Source of the DNA: Linnemannia schmuckeri | Taxonomy: Eukaryota > Mortierellomycota > Mortierellomycetes > Mortierellales > Mortierellaceae | Reading direction: 5' to 3' | Assembly: GCA_029449235.1 (NCBI GenBank) | Contig: JANATG010000002.1 | Coordinates: forward strand, 310,001 to 374,000 | Length of the DNA stretch: 64,000 bases | In this document: piece by piece, positions 50,888-63,200 of the stretch | Numbering within the stretch: position 1 is the stretch's first letter | How the letters are laid out: each line of letters starts with the position of its first letter | Position numbers and translations under genes: made by a program | Notes under the pieces: model-generated | Seen by the model: the letters and a program-made list of their open reading frames with translations, nothing else | Databases searched by the model: none | Told to the model about the DNA's origin: nothing

Positions 50888-53800
50888 ATGTCGAACGTGC
50901 TCAAGAGAAAGGCCAATGCCCCCGCAGGAGGAACTACATACAGTGGACAGGGAGCCTCGAAAAAGGCCGGGAGTATCAAATCGGGCGCATTCAGCTCGGA
51001 CTCTCGATTGAGCCAGGCAAGTCTACTCACGCCCCTTCTTTTTGCCATTCGCAATCCAGCGTGATTCCGAGGGAACATTTATTAACCAGAAACATGTTTG
51101 TTTTCTTGAACTATTTAGTCAAGCTTAAGCTCGTTCTTCGAAAAGACGCGTACGCAAGGATCAACGCCCAAGGACTCTTCGGTTGTAACACCTCCTTCTG
51201 CCTCCTCGTTCACGTCCGTATTGAAAACAGCGTCGATTACTCAACTAAAGGCGCCTGCCCCAAAGCCGCCACGCAGAGTCATCATCTACAGCGACGAGGA
51301 AGAAGAAGTGCCAGAGCCACCACGGAAACCAATCAGAACCTCAGTACCACTCAAGACAATTGTCGCTAATCGGACCAAAACCACTGCATCATTACCGAGG
51401 CCGCCCCTGAAGGAGACCATTCCCTTTGAAAAACGCATGCCAAGTAATGTACATCTGAGTATTTAAAAGGAATTGTGTATTTTGTATCTTGTTTTTGGAC
51501 AATTAGCTAATAAGAGGTATTTTCCCTCAACAGTTTCTCTTCCTTCTAGTCCTGAATCAGCACCAGCTGCACGATTTGCACCCGAAAAAGATAAGGTGGT
51601 GAAGAGTGAGCCAGCAGAATTAAAGTCAGGAAAGAGTGAATTGACAGAGAGCATGTCAATGAAGAACGAAGTCGACATGACTAAGTCTATAAAAGGCGAG
51701 CCGGAGCCGCCTAAAGGATTGTCGGTACCTCCTATTGTACATACGACTCCTCAGAAACGGAGCTTACCAACAACCACGCCTCCTCGACCTGAACCCAAGG
51801 GAAGTCCGTTTAGGACACCCACAGGAAAGTCTCGGCATTCCATCTCTACTATCGAATCACTTGGACTCTCGCCACAGGACTCTGTCTTTTGGGCCAAGAC
51901 ACCTCCCTCCGAGGCATTGAAGAAATTGGAGCGCATGAACACAGGTCGTTCACATGAAGAAGGTGTGTTGATGTCGAATCTGACAAACTGTGCGGAGTAA
52001 ATTATTTTACATCGCGGTTGGGTTTGCTATAGTTCTAACACTCGCTGTTGATACACCTAATAGAGATTGCGTCGATTGTTGGAAGACTTTATGAAACGTC
52101 TTCGGCTGGCACAGCCCTCCGCGCAATGGTGAGTCAGGACACAAGATACAATTTTCATGCACCAAATAATCAATTACAACTTGTCCTGACTCTTCTCCCT
52201 TTTCATTATACCCTCATACAAGCCTCGGGGACCCAAGGATCGCATCAAAGATATGTTGAACACAATTCGCGGCTCGACAGCGCAATCTGATCAGGAACCC
52301 GAGGAAGACGCGGATCGACCTGACCCAGCCTCGCCAACAAAGGACCTTGTGGAACGTCATCGCCTCCAATCTCGGCAGGGCTTTTCACGACACCACAGTG
52401 CGCACGAGCTTGGAGGAAGTGTACGAAGGAGAGGGAGGACCGCTCGTCCCGTAACGAATCCTAGCGTCACTAATGCCCCTGTGTGGCCAATATCACCTAC
52501 TCAGTGCCGCAACGATGTCTTGAAGATGATTGAACAGATCAACGCCAACATGTCAGGAAAGGCAGATTCGATGAAGACACCGCCTCGTCTTGGGTCTTTC
52601 TCGAGTGAATCAACCCTCGGCAGCCCAATGGCAGGACACTCGGAACGATCCTCTGCCACAGACACCATAATAAGGACGCCAATACGGGACTGTATTTCCC
52701 AGACTCAGCCTTCACCTGGAGACTTTGACAAGTTCTTTACCGACCTGGAGATGGATGACAATGACTTTGCGGAGTTGACCCAGCTAGATCAATCGTCTAC
52801 CTCTATGTCATCAGCCTGCGCCATGTCTGCCAATATGTCGTCTATTTCCAGTTCCATAGGATCTGTATCCGATAAGGCGGTTTCCAATGTTCGACAGGAC
52901 TTTGTTGGCATGGCTGTTGACTCAGGCGTGGCAAGGGATGAGCCTGGGTATGTTGACGTAGGAGATAGCTGTGATACGGTGGCGACAGTTGCTGCCGACA
53001 AGGATGACTCTTTCATGGATGATTTTGATGACCTGGGCGATCTTGGCGATCTAGAAGATGTTTTTGAGCTGGATGACGAGGTCGAGGCCAAGCCATATAT
53101 TGAGACGGCCAAGTACAAGCGGTACTCTGTTCAAGAAATACAGAACGATGTTGTTGATTCAAGGTGGCCCGGATTGTGCAAGGTCCTCTTAGCACAGGAA
53201 CATCAAGTTGGTGTGCCAGTCAAGATATTTCTCCGTGAATTATGGCGACCAACAGCGGTTTCCGTTGGTAAGGATCTGCCCTATTTACGCTCTTTACAGC
53301 ACATTTTGCTTGTTCAATCTCAACTCGGACTTATTATATTATTATTGCATTCATTCTTTAGGTGATATTATCCACGTCATTGGGCCACATGTTTATCCCA
53401 ACGCAACTCAGGAGCTGATGTTGGAGGACAAACAAGGACTGCTCATTGTGAAGCCAGACTACTTGGTGCCAACTTCTCTTTTGGCAGAAAGTTTCACGTG
53501 CATTCGGAGACCCATCGTAGATACCCGTGCAAGGAAACCTGACGAGTCGACGATACCGCTTGTTCACGGCACCATTCTCCACGAGCTGTTTCAGCTCTCC
53601 CTCCGAAACAACGACTTTTCGACTGAGGGTATGGAGGCTAGGATTGAGGACCTTATCCAGGCACACCTGAATGATCTCTGCCTTGTAAACGAATCGCTGG
53701 AAACAGCTCGGGAGGCCTTTTCTCAGTGGATCTCGTCCTGTCAAGACTGGGCCCGGCGCTACCTGCGGTCCACACCTTCTGTAAGTCAGCAGGATCTTTG

Positions 53801-56800
53801 CCCGCCCTTAATCGTACATGTGTCTAACATAACTAGCAATTGAAGTCTAATTACCGTTCTGTTTCTGCGACAATAGAATGAAGGAACCATGGAGGAGATG
53901 ACGAATCAGGGAAGCCGTGGAGCGACAAACTTGGTCTGTATCAGCAAGCTGCTGGATATCGAAGAGAACATCTGGTCGCCAATGTTTGGTTTGAAAGGCA
54001 AGATTGATGCAAGTATCCAAGTCATACTCAAGACCGTCAATAGCAGCAATGCGGTCTCTGACGCCCCCGCACAAACTCTCGTTGTACCATTCGAGTTAAA
54101 AACCGGCAAGAAATCCAACGTCCTTTCGCATCGTGCCCAAACGATGCTGTATACCCTTTTAATGACAGACCGCTATGGTAAGGACAAGCTTGGATAGTAG
54201 CATCCTACAAACGTCGAATGAAAAAGGAATGTTGCTAACACCAGATGTCTATGCGTATTTTCTTATAGACGTCAATGTGCAGTGGGGACTTCTGTTATAC
54301 CTCAAGACTGGCGAGTTCATTCGAGTACCGGCGCCTCGGGACGAGATCAGGACGATTTTGATGCAAAGGAATGATATGGCGATCCACGAACAAGCCAAAT
54401 TGACACTGCCACCTATGCTTCAGCGGAAGCAGTTTTGCGGTCGGTGCTTTTCACAGTCGTCTTGCACAGTGCTTCACAAGTTGCTGGAGGGCGGCACGAC
54501 AGAGTCTGCTGGTATTGGAACTCTCTTTGATGAAGTGACCGATCATCTGAACGACACACACGCGGCATTCTTCAAGCATTGGGATCGACTTTTATCACTG
54601 GAACAGGGCGATGTTACAAAGTTCCAAAGCCAGATCTGGTCCATGCTCTCGGCAGATCGACAGGCGACTGGAAACTGCTTCAGCAATCTCATTCTCTTGG
54701 AAAATCGAACCAACAGTGCCGCCAACGCGGCAGATTCACGCGACGACCCTTCGGTGCTTTCAGAGCGGTTCGCGAAATATCGCTATCGGTTCAAGATCGG
54801 GACGCCCTTCCCTTCGGTCAGTCAACAGTCGCTTTCGCAGACGCTTCGTGTTGGAAATTCTCTTTTGAGTTCCAATATCTCCGTCGGGGATCCCATTGTG
54901 TTGTCGTCAGAGGGTCAACACTACGCGTTAGCGATTGGTCAGGTTCTGGAACTCTCCCTGAGCGAGGTTGCTGTGGGTCTGGATCGTCCGTTGCAGGGCC
55001 CGCCGATGAGGCTGGACAGATATGACAGCGAGCGTAACCAGTCGTACAGGGGCTTGATTGAGTACGAAGGTTCAGCGTCGTCGTCGACTTTAGCGGCTTC
55101 GAGCTATGAGGGAGACTACTACGAGGCATTGTCCAAGGGAAAGATCACTTTCAGAATTGACAAGGACGAGATGGCTGCCGGTCTGAATCGAGCAAGAGGC
55201 AATCTGGTGCAACTCTTCCGCGCAGACAGAGATGGAGGAGACGCCAAGCGGAGACATCTTGTGGTAGAACTGGAACGACCCAAGTTTATGCCGGTGGACG
55301 ATTATCACTGTGACAACCTGTCATTGAACGACAATCAAAAGAACGCGATTGAAACTGTACTAGCAGCCACGGACTATGCTCTTATTCTCGGAATGCCAGG
55401 AACAGGAAAGACGACCACGATTGCAGAGATCATTCACACGTTGGTCAAGCGCGGGAAGTCAGTGTTGCTGACCTCCTACACCCACTCGGCCGTCGATAAT
55501 GTCCTTCTAAAGCTGGCGCCAGGCATCAAAACTGTCCGACTCGGGAACAAGGACAAGGTCCATCGCGACATTCAAAAGCTCGTTCCCGACTTTTCTGAGG
55601 CGCCTTTGAACACCGTCCAGGGTATTCATTACTTCTACGAGCAGTGTCAGGTCGTCGGTACCACTTGTCTCGGGATCGGCGAGTAAGTTTTTTTTTTTTT
55701 TTTTATAGGCCCTGTCGTTAAACTATAATGTGTGATATACTCATTACATGATACTCGTTACTTACTTACTTCCTTCTTAACTCGTCAAATAGTCCACTGT
55801 TTACTGAAAAGCGCTTTGACTATTGCATTGTGGACGAGGCTTCGCAGATCACACTGCCTGCCTGTCTTGGACCCATCCGATATGCCGACGTGTTTGTTCT
55901 GGTTGGAGACCATAACCAGCTCCCACCGCTGGTAAGAAATAGTTATCGTCGGTGCAAGCGTAATTCAACTTCTCATAACTTCACGATCCTTTTACATTAT
56001 CTAATTATTTCTTTATCAATATTGCATCTTATAGGTGAAGAATGTCGAGGCAAAGAAGGATGGATTCGATCTCAGTTTGTTCAAGCTGCTGTCGGATGCT
56101 CATCCGGAGGCAGTGGTCAGCTTGACGTACCAGTATCGCATGAACAAAGACGTGATGCTCCTCTCCAATACGCTCGTATACGACAACAAGCTTCAATGTG
56201 CCAACGAGGAAGTGGCGAACAAGACCTTGGAAATCCCAGACATGGACAAGTTCAGGAAACACTGCCATCCCGAGAGGGTGCAGGGGCAGCAACCGGACCT
56301 TCAACAACAACGCCCAGAACCTTCACCACTGCCGCGCCCACAATGTCCTGGTCATTCAGAGGATACCCCTTGCTGGTTGGAGCAGGCTCTGGATCCACGA
56401 CGAGCTGTCATATTTATTGATACGGATCTTGTCCCAGCACACGAGGTTCAGGTGGGCAACTCGACTCAAAACCCGACAGAGGCGCTGTTTATCCAGCAAT
56501 TGACCGAGGCGCTCATCAGTGGTGGAATTGCAGAGGACGATATCGGTATCATCTCTGTTCTTCGCGCTCAGCTCAAGGTCTTGTCGCGGCTGCTGAGATC
56601 GCGGTCACGACTCGACATTCATACAGTAGATCGATACCAGGGCAAAGATAAGGAGTGCGTGATCGTTTCGTTGGTGCGGTCGAATGCTGAACAGCATGTG
56701 GGTGAGCTATTGAAAGACTGGCGTCGAATCAACGTGGCGTTTACGCGTGCAAAGAGAAAGTTGGTGGTTTTTGGGTCGAGACATACGCTCCAGGGATCGC

Positions 56801-57186
56801 CTATCTTTTCACAGTTCCTTGAATTGATGAAGCAGCAGGACTGGATTATGTCGTTGACACCGATGACACAGTATCAGCATGCCGACCTTTTGCACCGCAA
56901 TTCCTTCCCTCACCCCCAGAGCCAGACGTCAGTCATTACGAGCCCGAGGGGGAAGTCGCGTCGCGGTCAGCTCCACCACCAGCTTGGGAATGTGGATGAA
57001 GAGAACAAGGAAAATGTTGATATCCTAACTAGGACTAGTAGTGCTGCTGCTGCTGTCACCGCTGATGATAGTGTGTCTGCATTGCCACAGTCACCAGGGT
57101 CTCCACAGCGCAAGATCTTCCGTGCCAAGGCCAGCGTTGCGCTCAAGAATATGCCCGTTACCCAGAACATCCTAGACAGCCTGTAG
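50888..57186 (+). CDS. DNA2: DNA2-type replication helicase/nuclease
   Basis: Ten exons: 50888-51016, 51119-51443, 51534-51962 (or -51944), 52064-52128, 52223-53267, 53362-53780, 53877-54177, 54269-55682, 55793-55931 and 56035-57186, giving about 1,805 residues with consistent phases. Intron 1 is GC-AG (cag|gcaagt). Role: flap processing in Okazaki-fragment maturation and end resection, in the nucleus. Seen: a long disordered N-terminus with a PCNA-binding-like QSSLSSFF at 43-50; RecB-type nuclease (HGTILHE, GKIDAS, FELKTGK, then QTMLY); Fe-S cysteines at FTC (about 711) and CGRCFSQSSC; SF1 helicase with Walker A GMPGTGKT (about 1279), VDEAS, GDHNQLPPL, YRMN, VDRYQGKDKE and NVAFTRAKRK. All key residues are present. 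A Ser/Ala-rich tail follows. A PIP box at the splice junction is unusual. Confidence 0.96.
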
Positions 57187-57575
57187 CTCTGAACTCTTTT
57201 CCTGGGCGCTGGTGACGTAGTAGAATTAATTAGCTGTCCCTATGCGCTTCTTTTTTTCTTCTTGTTCTTGGTCACCTTTCTCTTCTTCCCTCCTCGTCAC
57301 TTCCTCCTCCCTCACTTCCTCCTCTCCCCTTCTCCTTCCGCTGTCATCAACACGCATTCGCATACTTCTCAAATTTGACACTTTACTCCCAGCTTGACTC
57401 AGCGCCACGTTGTGCATCCACTTACTCCTGCCTCTCTTGACACCCACAACGTCGAATACAACTATCAGAACAACAATAGCCACAGACGATCAGCAGACAG
57501 CAGAACACACTTTTCACACCTTCTCATAACATCAAGTCTCGACACTTCAACAAAACCATCAGCACAGATACCACA
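57187..57575. promoter_or_regulatory. Intergenic region and leader of DCP1
   Basis: 389 bp between the DNA2 stop and the DCP1 start. C/T-rich (57246-57340), then CA-rich toward the ATG. No TATA box, as is common for housekeeping genes. Confidence 0.5.
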
Positions 57576-60031
57576 ATGAACAAGTCAGCGCGCAAAGCAG
57601 TGAACCTGAGCGTGCTCCAACGCCACGACCCGCACATCTCCGACATCCTCGACAGCTCAAGCTACGTCGTCGTCTACAAGTTTGACGAGGACTCACAAGC
57701 ATGGGTGCGTCCTTGTCTGTTGTTATGTTGGTGCAGCTGTTGTTTTTAAGGAAGGAGATCTATGTTCATCGCAAAGAAGTATTAACGGCTGTTTGGTCAC
57801 TACTTTCTTTTTCTTTATTGTTTGCATTCTCGCTCTCTGTGGTATTCTTTTTCGCGCTGTTCTTCCGGCTTCGCCAATTACGTCGCCTGTTCATTGAATG
57901 CCGAATTTCCACTTCTCCCGCTGCTGCTGTTGTACCTCGCTCCACCTTTCTCGCTATCGCTCTCGGACCATGTGTCATCCTTCCTTGTAGACAAAGAAGG
58001 GTGTGGAAGGCACAATGTTTGTCTTCAGGAGGTGCGTCGTTCTTTTTCTCCTTTGCCTTGTTTGTTTGACAGCCTGCATCCTTGACCACGCTATTCTTAT
58101 TTTTTTTCAAGCTGCCTTACAGCGCATTACTGTTTCACTCAAGTCATTCCTTTTGCCACATTATTTCTCACACATATTTTTCATTATTTCGTTCGCTGGA
58201 TTAGGTCCACTCTGCCTTCGTACGGTTTCTTTATCATGAACCGCCTCGGGATCGATAACATGATGGCCGACTTGACCGCCGATATGGCCCTGCAGCTCAC
58301 ATCCGACTACATCATTTACCGCGACGAGCACGGTATGCTTCGCTACACCTCTCCCGTTTATTCTGGATCACTGCTCGTTTTTTCTTTGGATCGCCATGTG
58401 CTAGAGAATGCAAGAGGGTCAAAGATAATGGATACAAAAGGATAGAGATCATATCCACCCACACGGTGCAACCAATGGCTAATGCACACTCTGTTCCTTG
58501 CCGTTATTCATTGGTAGATATCCATGGCATCTGGGTGTATGAACCCGCAGATCGCGATCGGATCGGTGAAAAACTTATGGAGTAGGTTCACCCCCAGCGC
58601 TTTTTCCTCCCTTCCTTTCCTTCCCCGCGTCTCCACCAGCAACCACCAGCACCGGCCAGTCGGAGTAAAATGATCCGTCGTCGAAATGGATCGTATTTCA
58701 CAGTGCGCTCACAACTGTGCCTTTCTTTTGTCTCCCTCACATGAACTCCTTCCCTCAGATGCTGCAAGAAAGCCAAGGACGATGGATCTCATCTAACCAA
58801 CGGCAGTACAGGAAAGGCTTCTCCATCTGCCTCAAGCGATCACTCGTCAGTTCCCCGGACTCACGAACAACCCTCAGTACCCTCCGCACCCACAGACGTC
58901 ACCGCAACTTCCGATCCACTTTCAAGGATGCTGAGCGAGGCCATGTCGAGAGCCAGAGTATCAGAGAGTTCAGGAGTGCCATCCACACCTCAGTCTGCCC
59001 AGCGTCAATTGGCCGAAGCGAATTCCGCACATGCCCATGCGTCCACACCTATAATGTCGGCACAAGGAATAATTTCGTCGAGTCGGAGCCGCTCATCATT
59101 GTCACAGCAGGGATCCCCTAATCTCCGACGCGACACCACCTCCCCTCCCGCACCGTCGTCATCTTCGTCAGACAAGAATGAGATCCCCTCTTTCCTGCTG
59201 GCCATCATCTCTCAGGACAACAAGGATGCGTCTTCAGGATCGCAATCAGGATCGCCTCATTTGCGTCGTGAGAGTTTGAAGGATCCTGCTATTGTCGAAT
59301 CTTCATCTACGCAGGCAATGCTCCTTAGCTCTTTGACCGGATCAGGAAAGGCAATCAACGGCGACCGTCCAGGAAGTAACAGCCGTTCTCATGGACCTCC
59401 TCTTTCTGCCGAGTTTTTGCCTGCCTCGGTAATGCCCAGTGGACTCTACTCCTCATCCAGCAACAGCAATGGTCGACCCAACGGAGCTAATCAGGGGTCA
59501 CCGGCACCCTCTGGTCAGCCTCAGCGCCCGTCACCTCCATCGGGCATGCCAAACCCTAACTTGATGAACCGACCTCCTAACGGAATGGCAGTGCATGGAT
59601 CACCCCTGCAGGCACCAGCCTTTGCGTACTCGCCAGGAATGATGCCTTCACCCCTGGCAATGCCTCCAATGCAGGTTGGGCCTATGATGCACCCTCCTCC
59701 ACCTCACCCTGCGGCAATGAACGGCGGCGGCGGTGGAGGACCTCACCTTCATCATCCACCTCCACCTCCTCTTCCCTTCCCTCCCATGGGCTTACCTCTT
59801 CCTGGTCAGGGAGCGTCATCGAGTTTCCCGGCGGACGCGATGCATGCGGCGATGGGTGCTGTTGGATTTATGCATCAACAACAGCGTGGATTCGTGAACC
59901 GTGGACCATCTGGCGAAGTGATGCCCAAGGCCGAGTTTACACAGCAGTTTATGAGCCTTTTGCAGAACGACCCTCAGTTCATGGACGTCCTCTACTCCAA
60001 CTATACTGCGGTCTTTGCTAGACGAGGATAA
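57576..60031 (+). CDS. DCP1: mRNA-decapping enzyme subunit 1
   Basis: Five exons: 57576-57704, 57991-58031, 58205-58332, 58518-58581 and 58759-60031 (all GT-AG, phases agree), giving 544 residues. Dcp1 activates the Dcp2 decapping enzyme in cytoplasmic P-bodies. Residues 1 to about 125 form the EVH1 domain: NLSVLQRHDPHI, YVVVYKFD, VEGTMFVFRR, YGFFIMNRLG, GIWVYE and a C-terminal helix. The middle is long, Ser/Pro-rich and disordered, with His/Pro runs (PPPPHP, HLHHPPPPP). The last about 35 residues (AEFTQQFMSLLQNDPQFMDV) look like the conserved C-terminal trimerisation helix. Fungal Dcp1 is often shorter (about 230 in budding yeast); this one has the animal/filamentous-fungus-like long form. 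It shares a compact head-to-tail arrangement with DNA2. Confidence 0.95.
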
Positions 60032-61395
60032 GGAAGTGACGAGCATTCGGATGCTCTTGTCATGGATTCTTTTTTCAATATCTAATTATTTGGATGGCGT
60101 TTGTTTTGAATCCCCTCTTTCTTTTCTTCTTTTGAGCCGTCGTTGTGGATGATGTTGATGATTGTTCTTTCATTTTCGTCTGAGTCTACATGACGGGTCG
60201 GCTCTTAGGTTTTTTTTTTTTATTTTGGATACAACAGGCATCTTTTGCGCTGGCTTCTTTTTGCAGGTTGTCAAGAAATAAAAAGAAATGATGCATTCGT
60301 CTGTTGTTCTGAAAAATAAGGCGGCACAGCAAATTCGCTCTTTTTTGCTGCTATGCGAACCGGCTGTGTCCAATAGGATTTGACACAAAGATATCGAGTC
60401 TTGAGATATTTTTTACTATCACTATCGTATTGATTTTAGGGATAAGTACGCGTACCTAATACTTTCTCGCGATTCTGAATGTTTGAAAGGCAAAGCAGAG
60501 GGTTTGATTTAGCCATTATGGAGAAAATAAAAGAGCCAATGCTGCTTGATGAACAAACCTTGTCCATGGTCCATGGGGCCAAGGACGAACCATCACCTCT
60601 ATTCCTCTCTTCCTGTTCATTTTTCTTGACTTGGATATCAGGGACAGCAGAGGAGGGCAGTTGGAAGAGCAAGAGGCGGAATGTCAATCCCAATGTCGAT
60701 CGCGTTGCCAGGACAACCTCAGCAGCAAAGCCAGATAAGCAGCCACCATCAGATGAACGCAATATGCTAAGACCTAAACGCGATGGTGATGACGATGGTG
60801 ACGAGTAAAGTTCAGAGGCGAGTTGCAATCTATCACGATTTCTAACAAAGTAGAATTTTCGATCAACAATGTCTGAAAAAAGATAAGCTTGTCTACTATT
60901 TCCTCATTTTAAATAAAAAGAACTGCGAAATCCGCAAATAAAAAGTAAAAAAATTTAAAAGTCTCAGCCCGCCCTTTCGATACCAATTTTCAATGACAAA
61001 AAAAATTATTTTTTTTCCCCTTTTTTACTTCAGACTCTTAATCTTCAACCTGAAACGGAGAAAAGAAATGATTGTTCCCATGGCTGTGCCGTAAGCAAGG
61101 TTGAGCTTTTTTTTTTCTCTATTTAAATTTATATACTCTGTAGGTTAGCAAGTATACAAATAGAACGGTGAGGAGACGAATGATATGTTAATATGTTCGT
61201 ATGTTCAGGGGACTTTAATCAGAAATAAACTACTGTTGAGTTTTGGTTCTTTGCCAATACTAAAAATGTTTTTTTTTTTTTTGCTGAAATGATACCGGAG
61301 ATCAAGTCAAATGTGAATGATTTTGTGGTGGAGAAAATTAACGATTGGAGATAGCAAAGAACTGAATTTTCTTGAGAACCCTAAGAGTCATACTC
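60032..61395. other. Intergenic DNA with one doubtful ORF
   Basis: AT-rich with many T- and A-runs. A + frame at 60479-60808 (109 codons) and a minus frame overlapping it are both open. The + one ends in a basic then acidic tail (RPKRDGDDDGDE), but neither has a recognisable domain, so neither is called. Confidence 0.4.
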
Positions 61396-63200
61396 TCAAC
61401 TCATACCCATGTCGGCAACCAGCTTGCGCTTGAGGAGACTATAGTCATGTCCGTTCTTGAATAGATCGGGGCGCCATCTCTTCATCATGTCGTAGTATTG
61501 GACAGAACGGTACATGGAGAGGTTGGACTTGTATGTCAGACTCTCGCGCCTCGCATCCAAAAAGATGCTGTTAACGAAGTAAACGTCTTCTTTTGGGACG
61601 ACAATCCTTTTGTACTTGAATTCGTCGGTCGGAGAGAAATGGTCGGAAGTGAAATTCGACGGAGGAGGGCCCTTGGTGTAGACAGTCTCTGGATTGGCAT
61701 GAATGTCCCCTTCGAACCATGACTTGAAGGGTAAGTGGGTAGCCCAGTTCCATGGCTGTAGTCGATTGACAAGGATGATGGCATATCTCGGAGACACGAT
61801 ATAGAAGGTATGGAACGGTTCGCGGCCGTCGCCTTCCCAGGCACCGAAGCAGCCTTCAGACAGGATAAACTCAGATCCTTCCTCTGCCTGCCAGATGCAC
61901 ATAAGATTGGTGCACATGTTGCCGAATTCTACAAGCTCTGCAATATGAATGGGTCCTTGATACTCGTCCATACTAAACGTCATCATCATCTTTGCGCGGT
62001 AGACGATGGCTTTCCTGTATTCTTCCATAATGTCATCGGCCGGGGTTTCGATGATCCACTTGAGATTGTCAAACCAAACGTCTTGAATCCTCTTGATGTT
62101 CTTGTGGCGCATGTGCATGAGGATCGATTGTCGAGTACTTGCGCTAAACCTATCGTTTTTGTACTGGTCCCTGCGGTTGTTGCTCCGGTAAGTCATAATA
62201 ACCAAAAATTTCTTCATTTCGGTCAGCTGAGATCGCGTTAGCGAAAGGTCCTCCTGTCCGGCCCAGATCTCACGGATAAACCTCGAAGAAGTACACTCCA
62301 TCTTTGAAAGGAGAATCTCAAATTTCATCCAATTTTCCTCCGAAACGTCTCGATAGAGGTCTTGAACGCCATAGGATCTGCGGACGCTATTGAGGGAAAC
62401 TGTGCGGCTTGCTGCATGGTAAACCTTGATTTGGTAGTCAGGCTTCTTGGTGTCTTCAGTGGTTCTTATGCTGTTGTTTTCTTTTTTGACTCCACCACTC
62501 TGGCTTTCTCCTTCGATATCTGCGACCTGGCTTTGTTCGTTGGCTCCTCCACCTTCGCCTTGTTCGTTGGCTCTTCCATCTTCGCCTTGTTCGTTGGCTC
62601 CTCCACCTTCATCTTGTTCGATGGCTTCTCTACCTTCACTTTGTTCAATGGCCCCTCCACCTTCGCCAAAGAAAAAAGAGGCGGGGAAATAGAAGAACAG
62701 GAGATAGAAAAGGATATAGGCGAAGAGGAGAAGAGCAAATAGCAACGGGATAGCAACTTCATTGCTGGCTACCTCATCTTTGCCTTCTTTGGTTCCTCCA
62801 TCTTGGCTTGTTCCTTTAACTCCTTCTTCTTTGGTTCCTTCACCTTTGACTTCTTCTTTGGTTCTTCCATCTTGGCTTGCTCCTTTGGCTCCTTCATCTT
62901 GGCTTGCTCCTTTGGCTCCTTCACCTTTGGCTCCTTCACCTTTGTCCTCTTCTTTGGTTCTTCCATCTTGGCTTGCTCCTTTGGATCCTTTGCCTCGTCC
63001 TCTCTTCTTCTTCTTGTTGTTCTTTTTCTTTTGCGTCCACTATCGGCTTGCACAGAACCGTCTGGTATTGGGGTCACCACGAATAAGTCGGGGATAGTGG
63101 CAAAGTAATCGGAGACGTTCAACGAGAAGTTATCATCAAACGTCTTCAGAATGAACTGTGGTATATAGTGATGATACTGAGTTTTGAGGTTTTTGACCAT
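61396..63200 (-). CDS. DUF4238-type protein split by a charged low-complexity repeat tract
   Basis: The N-terminal block starts at ATG 63200 and shows the DUF4238 opening QYHHYIPQFILKTF. A basic patch (RKRKRTTRRRR) and an 11-residue-type repeat (KEPKEQAKMEEPKKK...) follow to about 62767. The frame then ends (TAG). The C-terminal block (about 62730-61396) continues the domain: YHAASRTVSLNSVRRSYGVQD, ENWMKFEILLSKME, helices, and strands such as FHTFYIVSPRYAIILVN. Its upstream repeat is open in two frames. Joining needs either an intron (donor candidate at about 62770, acceptor near 62650-62690) or a frameshift; I could not fix a clean junction, so the gene may be spliced or broken. DUF4238 has no established function. 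About 560-600 residues if joined. Confidence 0.65.
62480..63010. repeat. Degenerate purine-rich repeat inside the DUF4238 gene
   Basis: On the minus strand, units like aaagaaccaaaggagcaagc and caagatggaggaaccaaag in 30-33-bp periodicity. They resemble, in composition and strand bias, the non-coding purine-rich minisatellites elsewhere in this window. Confidence 0.75.

Noticed and set aside
60479..60808. 109-codon ORF and its antisense partner
   Set aside because: Both strands are open over the same stretch, there is no domain or splice context, and neither strand is preferred.
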